Source of the DNA: QHWK01 sp035315685
Lineage (GTDB): Bacteria; Acidobacteriota; Vicinamibacteria; Vicinamibacterales; CAVVIG01
Direction: 5' to 3'
Length of the DNA: 9,527 nucleotides
NCBI GenBank assembly: GCA_035315685.1
Contig: DATFXR010000813.1
Span: forward strand, 1-9,527
The notes under the pieces were generated by a model. It had not been told where the DNA came from, did not search any database, and saw only the letters and a list, made by a program, of their open reading frames with translations. Position numbers and translations under genes: made by a program. Shown in pieces: positions 5,706 through 9,527 of the stretch (its first letter is position 1; every line of letters starts with the position of its first letter).

Positions 5706-6329
5706 GTGGAAATCGCGCCCGGCGCCTGTCACCTGCAGCGCTATCTCTCGATTGAGGATCAGCGGGCGCTCGTAGCGCAGTGCCGCGCGCTGGTCGATGG
5801 TCCGGTGCCGGCGTACGTGCCGGTGGTCCGCGGCGGCGGGAAGATGCACGTTCGCATGCTGTGCCTCGGCAGACATTGGAACGGGCAGCGCTACACCTAC
5901 GAGCCGACGCGCGCCGATTACGACAACCTGCCTGCGCCGCCTTTGCCGGAGACGTTTGGCACGCTGGCGCGCGCGATCGCGCGCGACGCCGGCATGCCGT
6001 TCGACCCGGATCTCTGCATCCTGAACTTCTACGACGCGGACGGGCGCATGGGGCTTCATCAGGACAAGGACGAGAGCGCGCGATCGCTCGCGGCGGGGCT
6101 CCCGGTGGTATCGGTGTCGCTCGGCGACACCGCGCGGTTTCTCTTCGGTGGGCTGAAACGACGAGAGCCGGTCGAATCGCGGCTCCTCGAGTCGGGCGAC
6201 GCGTTCGTCTTCGGCGGCGCCGCCCGCCTCCGCTTCCACGGCGTGTCGCGCATCATTCCCGGCACCGCACCGCCCGAACTGCAGCTCGCGGGCCGATTCA
6301 ACCTCACCTTCCGCCAGTTCGACGTGTAA
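5706..6329 (+). CDS. alkB: AlkB, Fe(II)/2-oxoglutarate-dependent alkylated nucleic acid repair dioxygenase
   Basis: This cytoplasmic 207-residue enzyme, close to the 216 residues of E. coli AlkB, oxidatively removes methyl groups from 1-methyladenine and 3-methylcytosine in DNA or RNA using iron, oxygen and 2-oxoglutarate. All landmarks are present: the iron ligands H118 and D120 (GLHQDKDE) and H178 (LRFHGVSR), the oxoglutarate contacts N107 and Y109 (ILNFYDADG), and the arginines R197 and R203 (GRFNLTFRQ). The run VVSVSLGDTARFLFGGLKRR (134-153) closely follows the bacterial AlkB sequence. The GTG at 5706 is the only start giving a whole N-terminus, because an in-frame TAA lies at 5694. It has no Shine-Dalgarno. 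In E. coli alkB is co-transcribed with ada under the adaptive response; here it stands alone, divergent from a membrane gene and 61 bp before tatC, so that regulation cannot be assumed. Confidence 0.95.
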   Translation: MEIAPGACHLQRYLSIEDQRALVAQCRALVDGPVPAYVPVVRGGGKMHVRMLCLGRHWNGQRYTYEPTRADYDNLPAPPLPETFGTLARAIARDAGMPFDPDLCILNFYDADGRMGLHQDKDESARSLAAGLPVVSVSLGDTARFLFGGLKRREPVESRLLESGDAFVFGGAARLRFHGVSRIIPGTAPPELQLAGRFNLTFRQFDV

Positions 6330-6337
6330 CGCTGCAT

Positions 6338-6360
6338 CCGCAGAGACCGCGGAGACCGCG
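6338..6360 (+). repeat. Solo copy of the 9-nt-unit CGCAGAGAC repeat
   Basis: CCGCAGAGACCGCGGAGACCGCG sits in the 61-bp alkB-tatC gap. It consists of CGCAGAGAC and CGCGGAGAC units and matches, with one difference, the reverse complement of the right arm of the large inverted repeat at 7277-7423. It therefore belongs to the same dispersed family. Confidence 0.65.
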
Positions 6361-6375
6361 TTCCCGTGGGCGGGC

Positions 6376-6381
6376 TACAAT
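6376..6381 (+). promoter_or_regulatory. -10 element of tatC, probably giving a leaderless mRNA
   Basis: TACAAT matches the TATAAT consensus at five of six positions and ends 9 nt before the tatC ATG. That leaves essentially no 5' leader, and no Shine-Dalgarno is present. No convincing -35 box is visible 17 bp upstream. Confidence 0.55.
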
Positions 6382-6390
6382 CGCGAGACT

Positions 6391-7263
6391 ATGGCCAAAG
6401 CACCGCTGCGCCGACGCGACGACGCCGACAACCGCGACGCCACGATGGGGTTTCTCGAGCACCTCGAGGAGTTGCGTGTCCGGCTGATTCGCTGCTGCAT
6501 CGCCATCGCGGTCGGGATGGTGGTCGCGTTCATGTTCGTCGATCGCCTCGTCGATACGCTGCTCGCCTCGATCGAGCGGGCGCTGCCGGCGGGAACCTCG
6601 CTGGTGTTCATCAAGCCGCCGGAAGGATTCTCGCTGTGGCTGAACGTCGCGCTGATCGCCGGTCTGCTCGTGGCGGCGCCGTTCGTGATGTACCAGGTGT
6701 GGCGCTTCATCGCGCCGGCGCTGTACGCGAACGAGAAGAAGTTCGCGATTCCGTTCGTCGCGCTGACCTCGCTCGGCAGCATATCGGGCGCGCTGTTCAG
6801 CCACTACCTGCTGTTCCCGTCGACCATGCGCTTCTTCAGCACCTTCAGCTCGCCGCGGATGCGCTTCATGCCCGGCGTCGAGGACACGATCGATCTCTAC
6901 CTGAAGATGATGCTCGGGATGATGGTGGTCTTTCAGATTCCGACGGTCGTCTTCTTCCTCGCGAAGATGCGGATGGTCACCGCGCGGTTCCTCTGGCGGA
7001 ACATGGGGTATGCGATTCTCGCCATCTTCACCATCGCGGCGCTGCTGACCCCGTCGGGCGATCCGTGGAACCAGACGGCGTTCGCGCTGCCGATGCTCGC
7101 GCTGTACGTCTTCAGCATCGGGCTGGCGTGGCTCGTTGGTCCGAAAGGGAAGGACGAACCGAATCAGACCACGCAGTTGCGGCTCGTGTTCGCCGCCTCG
7201 GTACTCGACCAGGCGCGCCGGAGTCGTCGCTCGTCGAGGAACGGATTGCGGCGGGTGATGTAG
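6391..7263 (+). CDS. tatC: TatC, core receptor subunit of twin-arginine protein translocase
   Basis: This 290-residue inner-membrane protein with six expected helices recognises twin-arginine signal peptides and, with TatA/TatB, exports folded proteins. Family landmarks are in order: cytoplasmic N-terminus GFLEHLEELRVRL (20-32) with the signal-binding glutamates, the periplasmic loop with IKPPEGFSLWLNVAL (74-88), APFVMYQVWRFIAPALY (96-112) with conserved P98, F106 and E115 (NEKK), the fourth-helix region DTIDLYLKMMLGMMV (165-179), and LLTPSGDPWNQTAFALPM (218-235). Length is slightly above the typical 240-260 because of an Arg-rich cytoplasmic tail (about 250-290) of unknown role. The ATG at 6391 keeps the N-terminal motif complete. 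No tatA or tatB gene is near, so they must be encoded elsewhere. It follows alkB on the same strand but probably has its own promoter. Confidence 0.96.
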   Translation: MAKAPLRRRDDADNRDATMGFLEHLEELRVRLIRCCIAIAVGMVVAFMFVDRLVDTLLASIERALPAGTSLVFIKPPEGFSLWLNVALIAGLLVAAPFVMYQVWRFIAPALYANEKKFAIPFVALTSLGSISGALFSHYLLFPSTMRFFSTFSSPRMRFMPGVEDTIDLYLKMMLGMMVVFQIPTVVFFLAKMRMVTARFLWRNMGYAILAIFTIAALLTPSGDPWNQTAFALPMLALYVFSIGLAWLVGPKGKDEPNQTTQLRLVFAASVLDQARRSRRSSRNGLRRVM

Positions 7264-7276
7264 CCGAATCGCGGCC

Positions 7277-7423
7277 GGGAAAGCAACCGCGGAGCTTGCG
7301 AGACGGGAAAGCAACCGCGGAGTTCGCAGAGACCGCAGAGTTCTTTCTTGTACGTACTTGGAAATTCTCTGCGTTCTCCGCGGTCTCTGCGGTTGCTTTC
7401 CCCGTTGTCTGCGATTGCTTCCC
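7277..7423. repeat. Nested inverted repeat filling the tatC/permease convergent gap
   Basis: Arms 7305-7342 and 7365-7402 are inverted copies matching at 31 of 38 positions, starting with a perfect 14-bp GGGAAAGCAACCGC / GCGGTTGCTTTCCC pair. The centre is the perfect palindrome GTACGTAC (7350-7357), on exactly the same axis. Outside lie another direct copy of the left end (7277-7294, 18 of 18 identical to 7305-7322) and a degenerate inverted copy (7411-7423). The arms are built of 9-nt units (CGCAGAGAC, CGCGGAGAA). Lying between convergent genes, it could act as a two-way transcription barrier. It has no classical T-tract, so it may instead be a mobile or REP-like element. Confidence 0.8.
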
Positions 7424-7441
7424 GCTCACGAATCCGTCACG

Positions 7442-9527
7442 TCACTCGTACCGCAGTGCCAGGACGGGATTGACGCGGGTCGCCCGCCACGCCGGTACGT
7501 AGCCGGCGATCACCGAGACGGCGGCGAGAATCGCCGCGGCGCCGGCGATGGTCAGCGGATCGCTCGCCGTGACGCCGTACAGCACGCTGCCGACGACGCG
7601 TTTCAGACCCCACGCGCCGGCCAGGCCGATCGCGAGACCCAGGCCGACCAGCGTGAGCACTTCGCGCATGACCAGCCAGATGACGTCGCCCTGCAGCGCA
7701 CCGAGCGCCATGCGCACACCGATCTCGCGCGTCCGCCGCGCAACGGTGTACGCCATCACGCCATAGAGCCCGATCACCGCGAGCAGCGTCGCGAGCACGC
7801 CGAACGCCGTCGACAGGGTCGCGATGAAGCGCTCGACGAGGAGCGACCGATCGATCTGCCGCTCGAGCGTGCGCAGGTTGTAGATCGGCACGTTCGCGTC
7901 GATCTGGTGGAGTGTCCGCTGGGCGGCCGTGAACGTCGCTGACGGATCGCCGGTGGTCCGCACGTACATCACGATTGCCGACGGCGTCCGCTCTTCGAGC
8001 AGGGGGAAGAAGACCTGCTGCGGGATGTCGTCGCGGACTCCGGTGTACTTCGCGTCGCGCACCACCCCGACGATCTCGAGCGGCGTCGGCGTGCCGGGGT
8101 TCAGGCCGAATCCGATGTGCCGGCCGATTGGATCCTTGTCGCCGAAGAAGCGCTTCGCGAAGCTCTGGTTGACGATCGCGTGGCGATAGCCGTTGCCGCG
8201 ACCGTCGCTCTGATTCGGATCGGCGGGCCGCGGGGTGGCGCCCTCGTCGCGCGCGTCGAACTCCCGCCCGCGCAGCAGCGGAATGCCCATCGTCTTGAAG
8301 TAGCCGGGGCTGACCGAATTGCAGTACGGGTTCCGCTGCTCGCCCGGCTTCGCCTCGTACCCTTCGATGGTCATCGTGCTGTCCCACTCGTTGCCTTCGA
8401 GCAGGCCCATGCTGGCGAATGCGACGCCCTGCACGCCAGGCCCGGCGCCGAGCCGTTCGACGAGCGACTTGTAGAGCGGCGGAATCCGCTCCGGCGTGTA
8501 GCCGCTGATCGCCGGCGAGATGTTGAACGCGATCATGCTCTCCGGTCTGATGCCGAGATCGAGCAGCCGCAGATTCTCGAGCGTCCGGATGAACAACCCC
8601 GCGCTGATCAGCAGGAGGATCGAGATCGTCACCTGCGCGACCACCAGCGCCTTGCGGAAGCGCACGCCGCCCCCGACGACCGCGCCGACCTGATCCTTCA
8701 GCGTCGGCGCGAGGTTCGGCCTGGTCGATCGCAGTGCCGGCGCGAGCCCGAAGAGCAGGCCTGTGGCGAGCGAGAGCAGGAAGTTGAACGCGAGCACACG
8801 ATAGTCGATCGCGCCGGTGATCACGTGCGGCGTGTCCGAGGTCGGCAGGAAGCCGAGCAGGAACCGGGTCGTCCACCAAGCGACGGCGAGCCCGAGCGTG
8901 CCGCCGACCGCTGCGATCAGCACGCTCTCGACGAGCAGCTGACCGATGATCCGGCCGCGGCTCGCGCCCAGCGCCAGGCGCATCGCGATTTCCTTCTGCC
9001 GCGCCGCGGCGCGCGCAATCAGCAGGCTGGCGACGTTCGCGCACGAAATCAGCAGCACGCCGGCGACGATGCCGAGCAGCAGCCAGAGCGGCTGCGACAG
9101 CTGCTGGCGGATCGGCGATCGGCCCTGCGCCGCCGGCAGCAGGCTGACCTGTCCCTTCAGGAACTGCTCACGCGTGTACGCGGTCGTGTTGCTGAACGCG
9201 GCTTCCTGCACTTCCTGCTCGAGCAGCCCGTGAAAGAACGGCTGGATTGCCGCGAGCGCCTGATCCTGCGCGACTCCCGGCTTCAGCCGCGCGAACACGT
9301 TCACCCAGCGGCTGCGCCGGTTGTCGACGTCGTCCCAGTTCGGCGTCATCTGCGCCTTCATCGTGAGCGGGACGCGGATATTCGGCACGTAGCCGATGTC
9401 CACGCCGTCGAATCCTGCCTGCGACACGCCGATGATGGTGAGCTTGGTGTTGTTGACGGTGATCGGCTTGCCGACGATTGCGGGATCGGCGCTGAAGCGC
9501 GTGCGCCAGTAGTCGTAGCTCAGGACG
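7442..9527 (-). CDS. ADOP-family orphan ABC permease (N-terminus cut by window edge)
   Basis: This is the second inner-membrane MacB/FtsX-type permease, with 694 codons visible and the frame open at the right edge. The visible part begins in the MacB-like periplasmic domain (VLSYDYWRTRFSADPAIVGK). It continues to FtsX helices (LLISCANVASLLIARAAARQ, then KEIAMRLALGASRGRI) and a second periplasmic domain (FAKRFFGDKDPIGRHIGFG, EIVGVVRDAKYTGVRDD). It ends with the C-terminal FtsX helices (VIGLYGVMAYTVARRTREIG) and the typical terminus AWRATRVNPVLALRYE. The GTG at 9427 is internal, since homology runs through it. Relative to full-length members the first helix and any prefix domain lie beyond the window, so regulator and start cannot be judged. 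It differs strongly from the left ADOP and is not a recent duplicate. No ATPase is visible; the substrate is unknown. Confidence 0.93.
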   Translation of the reverse strand, partial: VLSYDYWRTRFSADPAIVGKPITVNNTKLTIIGVSQAGFDGVDIGYVPNIRVPLTMKAQMTPNWDDVDNRRSRWVNVFARLKPGVAQDQALAAIQPFFHGLLEQEVQEAAFSNTTAYTREQFLKGQVSLLPAAQGRSPIRQQLSQPLWLLLGIVAGVLLISCANVASLLIARAAARQKEIAMRLALGASRGRIIGQLLVESVLIAAVGGTLGLAVAWWTTRFLLGFLPTSDTPHVITGAIDYRVLAFNFLLSLATGLLFGLAPALRSTRPNLAPTLKDQVGAVVGGGVRFRKALVVAQVTISILLLISAGLFIRTLENLRLLDLGIRPESMIAFNISPAISGYTPERIPPLYKSLVERLGAGPGVQGVAFASMGLLEGNEWDSTMTIEGYEAKPGEQRNPYCNSVSPGYFKTMGIPLLRGREFDARDEGATPRPADPNQSDGRGNGYRHAIVNQSFAKRFFGDKDPIGRHIGFGLNPGTPTPLEIVGVVRDAKYTGVRDDIPQQVFFPLLEERTPSAIVMYVRTTGDPSATFTAAQRTLHQIDANVPIYNLRTLERQIDRSLLVERFIATLSTAFGVLATLLAVIGLYGVMAYTVARRTREIGVRMALGALQGDVIWLVMREVLTLVGLGLAIGLAGAWGLKRVVGSVLYGVTASDPLTIAGAAAILAAVSVIAGYVPAWRATRVNPVLALRYE

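Noticed and set aside
7200..7263. Frameshift near the tatC 3' end, suggested by the unusual Arg-rich tail
   Set aside because: All six helices and motifs are complete before the tail, and TatC C-termini vary widely. Nothing in the sequence demands a frameshift.
6304..7314. 336-codon minus-strand frame
   Set aside because: Antisense shadow of tatC, whose family motifs are unambiguous.
7277..7423. CRISPR array or IS end
   Set aside because: There are no regularly spaced identical direct repeats with unique spacers, no transposase and no target-site duplication. The structure is nested inverted repeats.
7437..9044. 535-codon minus-strand frame
   Set aside because: Same strand as the right ADOP but a different frame. 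Its sequence is Arg-rich, while the ADOP frame carries all the conserved motifs.
9425..9427. GTG as start of the right ADOP gene
   Set aside because: The frame continues to the window edge with family-typical sequence (YDYWRTRFSADPAIVGK), so this GTG is an internal Val.

Overview
The window is GC-rich, densely coded bacterial chromosome, most likely from Acidobacteriota and probably the Vicinamibacteria-type lineage. The main evidence is two large orphan ABC permeases of the ADOP type (acidobacterial duplicated orphan permease), one at each end. The left one carries the N-terminal permease prefix domain and is preceded by an overlapping PadR repressor gene. The lineage is inferred from gene content; no rRNA, tRNA or marker phylogeny is available here.

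Layout. 1-2818 (minus): padR-family repressor and an ADOP permease, overlapping by 4 bp; the permease runs off the left edge. 2819-3007: padR promoter/operator, a G-rich repeat and hairpins. 3008-5682 (minus): a likely operon of a HupE/UreJ-like membrane protein, an exported metallo-beta-lactamase-fold hydrolase (4-bp overlap), then after 75 bp a LOG/TIGR00725-type gene. 5683-5705: a 23-bp divergent promoter gap. 5706-6329 (plus): alkB. 6391-7263 (plus): tatC. 7264-7441: a convergent gap almost filled by nested inverted repeats. 7442-9527 (minus): a second ADOP permease, cut at its N-terminus by the right edge.

Functionally this is several small units rather than one pathway: a self-regulated efflux-type permease unit, a membrane/periplasmic metal-protein pair, a DNA-alkylation repair enzyme, the core Tat export subunit and another orphan permease. 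No ABC ATPase, tatA/tatB or ada lies nearby.

The least routine signals are at the nucleotide level. First genes of transcription units (padR, the HupE-like gene, alkB, tatC) lack Shine-Dalgarno sequences and have possible -10 elements 6-9 nt before the start codon, suggesting leaderless mRNAs. Internal genes have good Shine-Dalgarno sites. A T8 tract at the end of the HupE-like gene sits in the exact register for a -1 shift that would fuse it to the hydrolase. The left ADOP gene has a second well-placed internal ribosome site exactly at its domain boundary. A 9-nt-unit repeat family recurs in intergenic DNA. No clearly new multi-gene system is evident.
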